A DNA stretch of 64,000 nt, from the NCBI GenBank assembly GCA_903813345.2, contig CAIIXF020000011.1, positions 28,824,166 to 28,888,165 on the forward strand. Reading direction: 5' to 3'. Position numbers and translations under genes: made by a program. The notes beneath the pieces were generated by a model, which was given only the letters and a program-made list of their open reading frames with translations, was not told where the DNA came from and searched no databases. The stretch is from Owenia fusiformis (taxonomy: Eukaryota > Annelida > Polychaeta > Sabellida > Oweniidae). Positions 1 through 12,540 of the stretch are shown one piece after another; the stretch's first letter is position 1; each line of letters opens with the position of its first letter.

Positions 1-928
1 ACGCATGACAAGTTCTTGGTAAATCCTGGTTATCGATCCGTACTATTTTGTAACCAAGACGTCTATATTCATCAAATAGAGATGTTTGTCTACTGGAAAA
101 AGAGTTTGTTTTCCCTTTAAGAAATCCCCGAAGAGCATCATTTTCTTTCAAAAACACGGCGTGATGAAGTGGAAAATCTATGACGGCGCATTGATTTTTC
201 ATCAACAACGTCTGAAGTGTTTTTCTAGTTTCTGGGCATTTTCTATAAAATTCCGATCGTGAGAAGTCCTTCAAAAATAATACATTTAAGTTATATCCTT
301 TGTTCACGTGTTTTGACTTAGCTTCGCTGAATATTGATTTCGAGGTCAGGAAAAGGAATTGTCGATAAATTCTCCCTCCCGAGCGTCCCTGGACTATGCT
401 CAATATATCTTTTCCTTTGAGGGAATTCTTTTGAACATCGCCAAGTGTATTGACAAAAGCGTCTAGGTTTGCAATCCCACTGATTTTCCTGTCTATAATT
501 TCGTCGCCGATGATACTAAAGATGTCAAACTCAATGATCTTCATTGATGTGTCATTATCGGTACAGAATATATTCCCTGCCTTATTGTAAGTGCACCACT
601 CCTTATTCAGTACAATCTGGTCGCTGTTTATCAGTTTAGGGTACTCTAATAAGTGATCTATCATCTCCATTCTGTATTTATCCAAATCTAAATCAGTTGG
701 CTGATGGGATTTGCAAACGGGCGAGGATCCAACATTTTGTTTATCATCGTCCATGTTATAATATAACTTAAAAGCATCCTCTATGATTCTATTATGTGTG
801 ATTTTTCTTGCCTCAGACGTGTCAGAAGTGTCATCCGTGAATTTGGAAGTGTTCTCGGATAATGAGTATAGAATGATAGCGATAAATAGACATCCCGTAA
901 ATACCATTAAGCGTGACGACGTCGCCAT
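1..928 (-). CDS. DUF229-like type II membrane protein, 5' part, cut by window edge
   Basis: An uninterrupted reading frame runs from an ATG at 928 to position 1, giving 309 codons with no stop, so the gene continues beyond the window. Residues 8-22 are a single hydrophobic stretch after a short basic N-terminus, which suggests a signal anchor with a luminal or extracellular body. Sequons are present at N26 (NTS) and N125 (NDT). Residues 215-229 (NVLFLKDFSRSEFYR) followed by CPETRKTL resemble the DUF229 signature, in which an NVLxxxxDSxSRxxFxRxxPKT-like block begins the alkaline-phosphatase/sulfatase-like core. Residues 255-272 (HHAVFLKENDALRGFLKG) resemble the next conserved block of that family. 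The canonical DS-SR here reads KDFSR, one residue shorter, so catalytic competence is uncertain. DUF229 proteins have no established reaction. The family call is by motif memory, not a search. The initiator is the first ATG and directly precedes the anchor. Confidence 0.75.
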   Translation of the reverse strand, partial: MATSSRLMVFTGCLFIAIILYSLSENTSKFTDDTSDTSEARKITHNRIIEDAFKLYYNMDDDKQNVGSSPVCKSHQPTDLDLDKYRMEMIDHLLEYPKLINSDQIVLNKEWCTYNKAGNIFCTDNDTSMKIIEFDIFSIIGDEIIDRKISGIANLDAFVNTLGDVQKNSLKGKDILSIVQGRSGGRIYRQFLFLTSKSIFSEAKSKHVNKGYNLNVLFLKDFSRSEFYRKCPETRKTLQTLLMKNQCAVIDFPLHHAVFLKENDALRGFLKGKTNSFSSRQTSLFDEYRRLGYKIVRIDNQDLPRTCHA

Positions 929-1457
929 TTTGTTAGTTATTTAGTTAGTTTGTTATAGTATAAATCAGTACGAAGTCAATATTACCAGATTGTTTCCCAT
1001 TTGTGGAAAAGGCTCGAGCAAGATATGTCATTTGAATTCCCCGACGTTCGATTATCCCAACTCTTCAATAGAAAGTGCCAGCTGTGAATTGTTGATGTGT
1101 CCATGGTAATGATGAGCGAGTGAGAGCGAGATAATTGAGTCACATTCGATCTGCAGAAAGCTGAATGTAACTGTTTTTTAAATCTGATTTTTTCCCTGTC
1201 GTGGAAGAACTATGGCGGTGATTTCCGTGATAGTTGATTCCTCATCTGAAATGAACAAGTATCCTTATCAAATTACATAATTAAAGGTATGTTTGCATCC
1301 ATCATTCAAAGCAATACTATATCTCATTAATAATAGTTGTCAAAGGTCACCCAGCGAGGACAAAAGAACCAAGTCAAACACTTTTGTTCATTATTGCAGA
1401 TGATATAAGCGTCTAACCACTTATTCAATTTAGTCATATATTGTTAAATGACACTTA
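929..1457. other. Upstream flank of the DUF229-like gene, no gene seen
   Basis: This is the 5' side of the minus-strand gene at 1-928, so its promoter should lie here. I see no clear TATA box or coding exon. Confidence 0.4.
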
Positions 1458-1993
1458 AAGGCCCCATGTAAAGTTTAAACCACTTTGGCTAATATTGTAG
1501 TCTTACCCAATGTTATCAAAGTGTGATATGTGAAACTTTTTTTTTAATTTCAAAACGTGGTTTTTGATAGACTTTTTGTTCCAAAATTTGTGAATTTATT
1601 TAAAACCAACTTTTAGAGGTCACTCATATCTTCTAATTAGCCACAATTCATACCAATGCATAGCGTTCATCCTCCCATGTTTTTTGCCGAAAAAATTAAG
1701 AAAATCGGTTGATAAACAAGCGAGAAATGAACTTATCAGTGCATTTCAAAATTTTAGTTCTCATAGAAACCAATGGTACAATGATATCTAAAACATAATT
1801 TATTCAATTTTTTTCAAAAAGTTTTTGTTACCTTAGTGACATCACTAATGTTTCAAGTGAAATGAAATGCTCACAACTTTTTTTTCAAAAATTTTTTTTT
1901 GTTCAAAAATCTCTAAAATCACTTTTTAAGTCCTGACAAATAGTAAATGAATGATAAAAAAATATTTCCAAACTTTAGACGGGGACTTTAAAA
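1457..1993. repeat. MITE-like element with ~22-bp imperfect terminal inverted repeats
   Basis: The left end (TAAAGGCCCCATGTAAAGTT) and the right end (AACTTTAGACGGGGACTTTA) are imperfect reverse complements about 535 bp apart. The interior is A/T-rich with no coding potential. This looks like a short nonautonomous DNA transposon. I could not fix a target-site duplication. Confidence 0.55.
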
Positions 1994-2573
1994 GTTAATA
2001 ATTGTATAAACTCATGAGAACATTGCTGAAAATCAAAGCTGATGTTACAGTCGCAATGACTCTACATATTATACATAAAAACTTTTTGACAATTACGTCA
2101 CTTTTCCCACTCGTTCATTGGAATGTTGATCAAGACCATCACAACCATGATAATTTGACATTACACTATGACACGAGAAGGGATGTTTATAACATCCGAT
2201 GACGAAACAGTAATTAACTACATGTAGACAAAATACTCCTTTAAAATTATATGTTAAACACCTACTTTCATTTGTTTGTGTACGTTATTGACGTTACTCT
2301 CTATCTATTCTGCAACTTACTTTAAAAAAGTTGACAATCATCACATACTCACTCACTCCCTCCACACAAAACTCCAGAAGACATTGAACTAACATGTCTC
2401 GTATCAGGCACCCGGAATTAAATGCACACATTCGAATTTTTCGCGCAACGTTTTACATTACATTTACGGTTGCATGTTAAGGAGTGACGTTGTACTCGTG
2501 GATCTGCTCAGCAAGTTATTGGTTTCAGATACGCTACTTGTCTCTCGAATTCACCACTGATGATAAACTTTAC

Positions 2574-3063
2574 CATTGTTGTTTTATAGAGAACATTTAT
2601 CCTGATGTTAGGTCTATAGTTTGAAACCACAGACTTCCATATCGGTTTTCCTTTTTCGAATCTCCAGTAGACTAGTCTTATCGCTTCAAATCAGAAATAT
2701 ATGAGCCAGGGCACAGGAAAGGGGGTCTTATCACATATTTTTCAATATTTTGATTTTTTGTTTATCTTAAAAAGCACAAAGAGGCCTTTCAAATGAGCCA
2801 TGGCTTATGTCTTAACAATTTTTTCATGCAGATATAGACCAAAAGACGGATTTGAATTTAGCACATTTTCCTCTTAATCTTGAGCACATTTTTGGCTCTG
2901 TAGCACAATTTTAATTTTTGTGATAAGACCGGTTTTCCCATGGCCAGGCTCATATGATGAATGTGTTGGTATTCTCTAGGTTGGTCGTAAAAGGTTGACA
3001 AGATATCTTAACGATATCGACCATTAATAAATCTGATAAATGTTCTCTATAAAACAACAATGA
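2574..3063. repeat. MITE with ~27-bp near-perfect terminal inverted repeats
   Basis: The left terminus at about 2574-2601 reads CATTGTTGTTTTATAGAGAA and onward. Its reverse complement is at about 3036-3063 (TTCTCTATAAAACAACAATG). A related half-end (TCATTGTATAGAGAACAT) recurs near 3555, so the family has other local copies. There is no coding capacity in the ~490-bp body. Confidence 0.7.
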
Positions 3064-3635
3064 TTAAGAGCATTAAAGTAGCTAGCAACCAGGTAATGAT
3101 AAATGTTCAGATTAACGCAGCAATAAGAGTTCTACTTCATCTTGCGCTGAACGATTGTTGTGGACGACAATGAGCATCCTACATTAAGAGATGCAACACC
3201 TATACATGGTGTTCAATAAGTACTATGCTCACATATAGGAATAAATCACATTCTGCCCAATCAGAACACCGTATGGTCATTCTGTATTTTATAGCAGATT
3301 ATGATTAGTCAGTTCATCAATTCACTCTTTTTAATGAAATTGTTCAAAATCTATGTGCTATTTCCCTTTGTAAATTTTATAATGTTTGTCTTTTAGATAA
3401 ATGACTTTCTTTTTCATTGCTGTTCCCAACTGAATGTAACGCTCGTCCTTTTTGATGTTATGGGGATATTTGCGCCAAATACGAGTACTACTCATTGTTT
3501 TCTTGTGGTATTTTGACGTAATAATTTTTTTATAATTGTTCCCAGTTTCGTGCAATCATTGTATAGAGAACATTTTTCAGATTTATTAACAATAATATGT
3601 TGCCCATTCATGAGGGATATTATGGGATTCTCCTA

Positions 3636-4475
3636 CACTTAGTGTACTAAATGTATAATAACATTAAAAAATAAATTTGATATTTATTGGCAAAATGAAT
3701 ATCCGGAGGATATCGTAACGATATACTCCGGGCGGAGGATATTGTGACGATATACTCCGGAAAACCCAATATGCGGAGGATATTGTGACGATATACTCCG
3801 CTTGTTGATTTCCCGCCAAATTGACTCTATTTGGCATGGAATTCATTTTGCAATGATATTATTATACATTTAGTACACTCCTTGTAAGTGTAGGATAATA
3901 AGAACATCCTATGATTTTTTTCAGAATATCATTTTAATCTACTCGGTGATATTGATATATGCACTCGTTCGCTTCGCTCTCTCGTGCAGATATCAATATC
4001 ACCTCGTAGATAAAAATGATATTCCTCAAAATCATAGGATATCCTATAATTATCCTTCACTTAGTGTACTAAATGTATAATAACATTAAAAAATAAATTT
4101 GATATTTATTGGCAAAATGAATATCCGGAGGATATCGTGACGATATACTCCGGGCGGAGGATATCGTGACGATATACTCCGGAAAACCCAATATGCGGAG
4201 GATATTGTGACGATATACTCCGCTTGTTGATTTCCCGCCAAATTGACTCTATTTGGCATGGAATTCATTTTGCAATGATATTATACATTTAGTACACTCC
4301 TTGTAAGTGTAGGATAATAAGAACATCCTATGATTTTTTAGAATATCATTTTAATCTACTCGGTGATATTGATATATACACTCGTTCGCTTCGCTCTCTC
4401 GTGCAGATATCAATATCACCTCGTAGATAAAAATGATATTCCTCAAAATCATAGGATATCCTATAAATATCCTAT
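3636..4475. repeat. Tandem duplication of a 422-bp unit with palindromic arrays
   Basis: Two copies of a ~422-bp unit lie head to tail (about 3636-4057 and 4058-4475) and differ by a few substitutions and small indels. Each copy carries three 27-bp imperfect palindromes of form CGGAGGATAT..GATATACTCCG (3704-3730, 3733-3759, 3774-3800; then 4126-4152, 4155-4181, 4196-4222). Each also has a long hairpin with arms around TATTGATAT..GATATCAATA and a TCGTTCGCTTCGCTC loop. Short open frames across the two copies are translations of repeat, not genes. Confidence 0.85.
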
Positions 4476-4479
4476 GGTT

Positions 4480-4830
4480 TTGAAAAAATATCATTTATAT
4501 CCATGAGTGGATATAAATGATATATTTGAAAAACCATAAGACTGTCCGTTTATAACATGGGAAATCATCATCAGCGAAAAAATATGTTGAACTTTTTTTA
4601 AGTTTTAATTTTTTATAGAAATTAAAAGAAAATGAAAAATAGTTGAAAAAAATTTTGAATTCAATCTTTTGAATTTTATTTTTTTTAGAGAAACTAAGAA
4701 AAAAAATAAAATGAAAAATGAAAAAAATCGAAACCATCGAATATCACTTTTGAAACCATCGAATATCACCTTTTAATGATATTCGATGGTTCCAAAAGTG
4801 ATATTCGATGGTTTGGGGATTTTTTGCTGA
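4480..4830. repeat. Run of short hairpins in A/T-rich DNA
   Basis: Two further inverted repeats follow the tandem unit. One is centred near 4505 (ATATCATTTATATCC with its complement GGATATAAATGATAT). One is centred near 4772, where GAAACCATCGAATATCAC units face GTGATATTCGATGGTTTG. They look like relatives of the foldback DNA to the left. Confidence 0.6.
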
Positions 4831-4931
4831 AAATGATATCTTGATCCACATGTCAAATATATCTTCATGTGATATTCGATCTATATCCCTCTAACCATGG
4901 GATAAGATGGCTTATCATGATGTCGTCAGGC

Positions 4932-5004
4932 GCCCCCTGCGCGCAGAGTCTAGTTAAAGATTACTGAAGACAAAGCTCTCTTTTAAGAAGCGAAGTCGAA
5001 CTAA
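4932..5004 (+). repeat. Dispersed ~65-bp repeat, copy 1
   Basis: The core reads CGCGCAGAGTCTAGTTAAAG, then GAAGACAAAGCTCTCTTTTA, ending AAGTCGAAC. The same block occurs near 31270-31335 (minus), 34378-34450 (plus) and 47420-47485 (minus). Confidence 0.65.
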
Positions 5005-8000
5005 TGCATTTAGAGTATTTCAGCCGAGAATCTAGTCAGAAAGATGAAAAAGCAAAAAGGTTACAGTTTATCAATACTGTTTGAACGCCCTAAGTACATT
5101 TTACCTATTTTCTTAGGAAACTATTAAGTCTGAACATTGAATATTTAAAGCAATATCACAGATGGAATTTCGTGTTAATTACTATTTATAACGATGTAAT
5201 TAAACGTTTCATCGGGTTATAACATCTCATGTAGTATCATATTCTAATCACAGCTTTTCTTCATCATGAACAAATGGTTTAAAAATAACGCTGATCAATT
5301 TTCTTTTGAAAGGAGGATTTTATCTTCATTTCCGATAGACACAAAAAGTTCAGATTGGCTGTACAATTGCAGGTGCTTATTTGAATAAAAAGTGAATTAC
5401 TCCAAAAAGAAACAGAAAGTACAATATTGCGCATTACAGTATCTTTTTATACGATACACGTATCCCGAGCTCAAAGTTAATCCAAAGACTGTCAAATTTC
5501 ACTAACTTGATTGATTGCCTGTCGTCGGAAGATAAATAACCAAAAAATGTTACAGTTATTCGCCATTTTACTAGACGATGAATATGAATATGATATGTTG
5601 TATTGTATCTGCAATAACAACGAAGTCATTTTGTAAAATCGATGGTATCAAAAGGTGTTTAAACATGATTAGAATTCAAGCTCAGATATTAGTCCTACAT
5701 CCGATAAAACATTGTATCCCAGTTGCCATAGAAACAATATAAGAAGTGAAGTCTAATCAAAACATAAGTGACTTTAATACAAGGTGGGCCAAAATCTTCC
5801 ACATTATTCAACTTAAGATTATGCATAAAAATCATCAGAAAACACTATGAGAAACGTATCTCTGTTTGCGTTGCCATAGCAAAAATGTAAGACGTGAATT
5901 TTAATCAAAAGATGTGTGATCAAAAAAACATTCTGGGTAAAAATTCTCCTTATTATTCAACCTTTGCGAGGAATTCAGAAAATGTTTTTAAGATATACAC
6001 GAGTTAATTGTTTACTATTTCCCCAAAATATCATTCAATATATATTTAAACATTATTTAATAAGGGAGTTGCAACATAGCTGAATTAAGCTAAATCAATA
6101 GGTGTCACCACTTATTTGTATTTGGTTGGGCCAGACTGCCATAGGCTTCTTCTCGTTTGTTTGTTGTAGTTTTTACAACAAGCACCAATATCATAGATAA
6201 ATGTAAAGGCTATATTATGGATGAGGAATCTCATTCAGGACTATTTATTCACTAGTAGTATCCTCAATGGATTAAAACGTCATATTTTGCCGATAGATGG
6301 CGTTTTACCCTATTATCGCCCACATCTTTCTATTACTGAACTGTATTCTAATTTGCTTAGCCTGTCATTATAAATCAATTATTTCGGTGCACAACTTCAA
6401 TTGAGACCAATTTTTACAATGGCAATTCCATATCTGCTCCATCAGTGACAACTTCTTTATACTGCAATTCTTAGAAAAAAAATCAATCGAGAATCTCCAT
6501 TGATGATCTTCTATATTGAGCTTATATTAATATAATACTACTCTCCATTGACTTCTGGTAATGGTAAAGGAGGCAACTTTTGCCACCATCTCATTTTCTC
6601 TGCTCCCTTCCTCCCTTTGTATCGTTGATCTGACAAACTGGGTGTATTTATCACAATTACCTTATAGTATAATGATAACTACCCTCCTTCACATACACGA
6701 GTGACATACAGCAACTTTAATTGGACATGTTATCAATACTAAGAATCAGCGTTTGTTTTTATGCCCCTCACTAAACTGATCTCTACCCAATTAATATCAT
6801 ACTTACCACGGCAAATCAATGCGTTCAAGATATCTTCAAATGATACTTGACATTGTAATTCATTTATTACGAGAATGTAGGACTCTATATATTTTATATG
6901 TACGTTTCCAATTTAGTACATGTATCATATTGAAATCTAATTTAATCATGCTAAAGATGTCAAATAAAGATGGCTCTCGAGTCGAGAGGGTAAGGCAAAC
7001 GATGCCCGATTTGGCTCAATTTTTTGTGGGGTCCCATGATGTTTTAGATCTAATATCATAATTCGTGCTTAATTCCTTTGATGCTTACCACTCCTGTATA
7101 AGGTCACGGCGTTTTGTTCGTGAAAACAGTTTCTGAGAAAATGATCATCAATGTATTACTTACCATTAGGCGGAAGCGTTCTCATATATCACTCCATGAT
7201 CTTCTATTATCCAAGTTATATCATACGCATCGTAAAACGATCTTTCAACTCTTTCTCTTTTATTAGATAACGACGCTTCGTGTACCAGTAATAAACCCAA
7301 GCTGCTTCTTTGATTCCTCCGATACTTGATGTATTTTCCAGTTGCTTCTGACGAGTCAAATTGACGCTTGCTTGTAATATCACCATGGGGATTTGAAGGC
7401 AATTGAAGTTACCCGGTAGTGGTACCCATCTTCGCATAAATATCAAGGTGGTGAACAAATTCGTAGCAGCCGATACATGGTGAATCAAGATGTATGTGGT
7501 AATTTGAAAAGGCTATTTAATTCCAAATTTATTATGATGTTTATTAGATGATTAAAACATCAACTCACAGCAATCAATTAATGATGATACCTCATTTGCA
7601 GTGATTTGATAAACAATCGTATGCATTTGATTAATCTTTGAATCCTATACGAGTATGTAGTTTTGTTTTACATCCAATATTATGTTTAATTTAGTATTGT
7701 ACATGTAGTTTATAATCCCCATCATTGATTACCAATATCACAATCGTGGATCAAGATATTATTTGAGGCTATATTTAAACTCATACTGTTTGTTTTATTC
7801 TAGTTCTATTGCTGTCAAAACTGAATAACGACAAAGCTAGGCCTGTATGATTGTAGCATAGTAAGTTGTTTATGACCTGTCTCCCTAATGACGTGCATGT
7901 ATGAAAGATAAATCAACTAACTGTATTGTGTCATTCTCAAGGCAAACGTGCAAAGGAATATGTCATTGAAAAAACATCTTTTTCTTTTTTGTACATGCAT

Positions 8001-8445
8001 CATCCACTTGCTTTTTTCCTTAAATCCCTAATAAGCAACAAACTTCTCATAGCAACTAATCTTTCACCCTGAGATATGACGGGTGAACCAACATGTTTTC
8101 TTTACAAAGATGCTTTAAGGATCCCATAGTTGCCCCAGTAGTCTACAACCTCATTGCCACCACCTCTTAGCTTTTCTTTATGCCTACAAATGTGTTTCCA
8201 AGGATTTGATATGACATTGTGGTCCTTTGATTGCGTATTTCTTAGCCAATATAAGATATAGCTATTAACATTTTAGTATTGTATGTGTAATCATATACTA
8301 GTAATCTACATTTTCTGAAAAAATGAAAGGGATGTGTGAAAAAAATCACAAAATGAGAGCATTTTTATCAGAATATATGGACCACCCCTTGTATCTCTAG
8401 TAATGGTTCAAGTCAGTGAATCGAGTGCAATAGTACATGACAATA
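5005..8445. other. Intergenic stretch without a supportable gene
   Basis: About 3.4 kb of A/T-rich DNA. The longest open frames, near 7166-7488 on the minus strand, overlap in two frames and have no recognisable motif. A GTAAGT follows but is reached only after an in-frame stop. I see no tRNA, no clear tandem array and no exon set. Confidence 0.4.
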
Positions 8446-9299
8446 TCACCCTATGCAGACAGAGCCTGTGGGAAATATTGGGTGCGGAGCAAATGAGCGG
8501 AGGGTGCGGAGCTAACGGTCATTTTTGAATTTAAATTTGGGATATTTCTGAAACTAAGCCGTTTTGGGACTTCAAATATACCAAGATATGTGTATTTGAC
8601 ACCAAATATCAATACAATTGTGAAAATAGTAGCGCAATTCATTCTATAGCGACGCAGTGTGCCTTAAACCTTTCCCAGACCTATATATTTTGAAATTATC
8701 CTTTTAATACTGAGTCCCCAGCATTCATAAAAAAATGGTGTTCAAGGTACACTATCTATACAAATTATTTTTGCATCTTGGAAGCCAGGCAGTATCTGTG
8801 TGATTTTATAAAAATTCGGAAATGTTTTTCAGATGTGAGCCCCCTCTAAATATTGGGTGCGGAGGAGCTCCATAAACATACCTCCGCACCCAATATTTAG
8901 AGGGGGCTCATATCTGAAGAACATTTCCGAATTTTTATAAAATCACACAGATACTGCCTGGCTTCCAAGATGCAAAAATAATTTGCATGGGTAGTGTATC
9001 TTGAACACCATTTTTTATGAATGCTGGGGATGCAGTATTAAAAGGAAAGTCTCAAAATATATAGGTCTGGGAAAGGTTTAAGGCATACTGCGTCGCTATA
9101 AAATGAATTGCACTACTATTTTCACAATTTTATTGATATTTGGTGTCAAATACACATATCTTGGTATATTTGAAGTCCCAAAACGGCTTAGTTTCAGAAA
9201 TATCCCAATTTTAAATTCAAAAATGACCGTTAGCTCCGCACCCTCCGCTCATTTGCGCCGCACCCAATATTTCCCACAGGCTCTGTCTGCATAGGGTGA
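8446..9299. repeat. 854-bp near-perfect palindromic foldback element
   Basis: The two halves are reverse complements over about 420 bp. The ends read TCACCCTATGCAGACAGAGC and GCTCTGTCTGCATAGGGTGA. The centre lies near 8872 between two facing copies of CTCCGCACCCAATATTTAGA. The arms differ at only scattered positions, so the insertion is fairly young or is being homogenised. Open frames in the arms are mirror images of each other and are not genes. Confidence 0.9.
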
Positions 9300-9339
9300 A
9301 TATGCTCACATAGATAATATCAGTTATTTAACATATATA

Positions 9340-9560
9340 TACTACAAATGGGGCTATACTGCCCAGTTTTTATAGTCTCTAGACAAATGTAAGTAGACGA
9401 CATCGTCCCCATGGACATATAATAACTAGAAAAATAAGGATAGGTTGTCTTGGGAACAGAGTCAACCAGAAAATATAGTGTACATGTACATCTAGAAAAT
9501 TAAGAATAAGTTGTCTCAGGGACAAAATTAACTAGAAATTATAGTCTCCTGTACGAGCAT
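9340..9560. repeat. Degenerate ~75-bp tandem repeat
   Basis: About two and a half diverged units share CTAGAAAATTAAGAATAAG, TTGTCTCAGGGACA and AACTAGAAATTATAGTC blocks. Confidence 0.45.
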
Positions 9561-9644
9561 TAATATTAAAAATAATCTAATGAAAACGAGGAATGAATAT
9601 GTCAATGCATTTTAGTTCCATTTCATGCAGAATATGGTAAAGAA

Positions 9645-9735
9645 AAAACAGGATAGAGTGGGAGTCAACCCACACCATAGGCAACAGCCAGAAGACTGTT
9701 CTAACCACTGTACTAACGGTGATTGGATGCAAGCA
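9645..9735 (-). repeat. tRNA-like sequence, possible SINE head or tRNA relic
   Basis: On the minus strand TAGTACAGTGGTTAGAACAG resembles a pol III A box and D arm, and GGTTGACTCCC resembles a degenerate B box. CTTCTGG sits where an anticodon loop would be. Acceptor-stem pairing is not convincing, so a functional tRNA is unlikely. A tRNA-derived SINE fragment is the better reading. Confidence 0.3.
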
Positions 9736-9829
9736 GTGTTTTTTAATTAATTGATAAGATATCAAATAAATATTTATTACAGTACTACTGTACGACATCT
9801 AGACATTTAAAAATAAAGATAACAGATAG

Positions 9830-10230
9830 GGCCAAAATCTACGTATTTATAGTCAACGTATTTATAGTCCGTCAGTTTATATAGTCCTGGGTTGCATTTT
9901 TAACAATACAGAAAATATGGTCCGGTTAAGACCACACACCCTTGGACATCAGGTCCTCCGGACCTAGTATCCTAGGGTGTATGGTCCCCCGGACCATATA
10001 CAGAGTGGGTAAAAAAACGCCACTTATAGGGTAGCGGACCAATTGAACCCCTCTTTTAAATCAAATATAATCCAAGTTGAAGGACTTGTTAAATTATATT
10101 ATTACTAAGAACCCCTGGCACTATATAACTGCAAAATTTGGGGTTTGTAGGTTTGAAAATAAAAAAGTTGTAGTGTCTTGAAAAAAGTGGCGTTTTCTGG
10201 CCCACCCTGTATTCAGGGAGACTATATTTA
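9830..10230. repeat. Short repeats and inverted GGTCC blocks
   Basis: Repeated CGTATTTATAGTC words near 9840-9870 are followed by inverted GGTCCTCCGGACC- and GGTCCCCCGGACC-type sequences at 9940-10000. No gene is seen. Confidence 0.35.
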
Positions 10231-12540
10231 CTCTGACATAGGGGTTTTGATACACTTACATTCCATTGCCTGAATGAAATCGAGATGACAATATCCTAGG
10301 ATCTCTTCCTAGAAATATCGAAAGACTTTTTGAATATATTCTTTGTAACGCGACCTTGTGTTTCACCAATTAGACATTTGGAAACATCTTCAAAATGTAC
10401 ATGTCCTTACAAAATATGACCACTTGATATAAAGACTCGAATATATGTTACATATATTTAAACAATTTGTCTGTTAAAAGATGTCGCTACATATTAACAC
10501 AAAATACCCCAACTTATTAGTATGACATCTTTCTGTTTCACGAGAAACATGTTTGCGGAGACATGAAATGTCATGGTGTATCATGATGCGCTGTTTACAA
10601 GAGTATGTAATTATTAAGTGTTTAGGCACCAAACCTAAAAATTGAAGTAAGACTTCGAAGTGAAAGTTTTGATTATTTGATGCGTTTGTTCATAATTTCA
10701 TATTACATATACACAGGCTTGTATCGAAAAATTTGTCCGCTGTGACGGAGCGTGCTATTTTGCATAGAAACACTAGGAAATCCACACAATTTATTTTTAC
10801 TCTTATGTTTCGCTATATCAAAGAAAATTACCTACTCCATGCAATGGATATATCATTTGCGGGTAACTTAACTTCTGTTTGAAGTCCAACAACGCCAAGA
10901 GTAAATGCTATTGAAAACGGCGCCGGAGTATCATACTCCAAAATGTACCATTTCTTTTATTTCTTTTTAATGGTACAATATAGTGACACGATAATATTTA
11001 CATATGTTTTCAGCATAACTCTGAAGGTATTTACGAGATCTTGATGTATTGGGTATTTTTTAATTTTAATTGTAAAAAATAAGGTTTTAAATTTTTTGTC
11101 CGCTGTGACGGAGCACTTTCTAATCTGAAATACGTTAAGAATTTAAGATTTATAATATATATTTTCCAACTACACTTTAGAGGAGCGAACGTGTCAAATC
11201 TCTTTCGTAAAGTATTCTGGAAAATGAAACGTATATTCTGGCAGAAAGTTCAAAGCTAATCGTTTTCTTCGGATTACAATGTTTTTTTTAACTTTTCAGC
11301 ATTAATATAGGGTTGGGACCTCAAAACGACGGAATGCCGGAGCGGCACCCTTAGGCAACTCTCTACAAACCATTTCTTATACCCCCCTAAATCTACTGGG
11401 GGTACTATAAGACACCTTTATATATCAGACACTAATAAAGATATGGACTTGAAATTTTCAGGAATTAGTTTAAGTATGATGCTTAATCTGTATGGTGAAA
11501 ATCAAGAAAAAATCTTAATCCGTTGCTATAGCAACAGTAATAGATCACTATTAGTTACCTTAGAAATGTATTATTTTGTGGGTTTTCAGCATTTTCTTCA
11601 TATTCTTGATTCTTAAACTATCTGAAGCACATAGCATGATTAGAGGTGAAGATAAAATAATTCATCATATCATTTATGTTATATGTCTAACAATTCAGTT
11701 GCTATGGCAACATCACTTGATAATCAGGTTCTTACATTTCACTTTCTTTAATGAGTATAAAGTGGTCCAAAATAACACTTTTTCTAAAGGTATGTTCTCT
11801 AGGTAAAGAAGCTCTTAATAGTAAATAGTCACTTGAATTTGTTAAAAAATGTATATCTTTGAGTTGTAGAACCCCTCCCCACAGCCCCAAAATTGTGATG
11901 ATTGGTGAAAACTGGCAAAAAAACTTCATTTTCTAGGTTCAAATTAAAAATGCATTGGGATGCAACACTTATTAGTATTCAAGGAACATCTACTGACTTT
12001 GTCTGATATAACAATATGAAGATTTTAATTATTAGATGATGGGCAGTATTTTATTTGAAACATTTTAAAATCCTATCCCATAAAAATGTTGAAAAGAGGG
12101 TGTGGTCAATTTTACCATTTCGCAGCATTTAAAGTTAGAAATATATACAAACCAAGGCATTAAAACATCTTCAAATGTTAAGTATATAGGACACTATATT
12201 TTATATGTTAATCTTGTATTTAGTACAAGTCTGAAATCCAATGCAATCATACAGTGGAGACTAGCAAGGTTTGCATACAATCCAGACATTGGAATCCTTT
12301 ACAACCCATTCAGCAGAATCATTTACAATTTAGAGCCAGGGTTTTGAAAACTAGCTAAAATGTTTATTATTGAAAACAACTAAAGATGGCTTTCCATTGG
12401 TCAACCAAGCAGCAATATGCATTAAGTCTGACCAGGTTTGCCATTGCTCACAGCTGCAAGTGTGAAGTGTGAACAGTTGCCGCCAACATTTGGTTCTCAA
12501 CATTCTTGGTTAGATCGTCAAATTGCCACTAACTCTTTAT

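Noticed and set aside
3664-4268. Two identical ~60-codon open frames on the minus strand
   Set aside because: They are translations of the duplicated palindrome unit and lie entirely inside it.
7166-7488. Overlapping open frames of 78 and 90 codons on the minus strand followed by GTAAGT
   Set aside because: Both frames meet a stop before the donor, there is no matching partner exon, and no motif is recognisable.
8451-9294. Two near-identical 63-codon open frames on opposite strands
   Set aside because: They are mirror images in the arms of the 854-bp palindrome.
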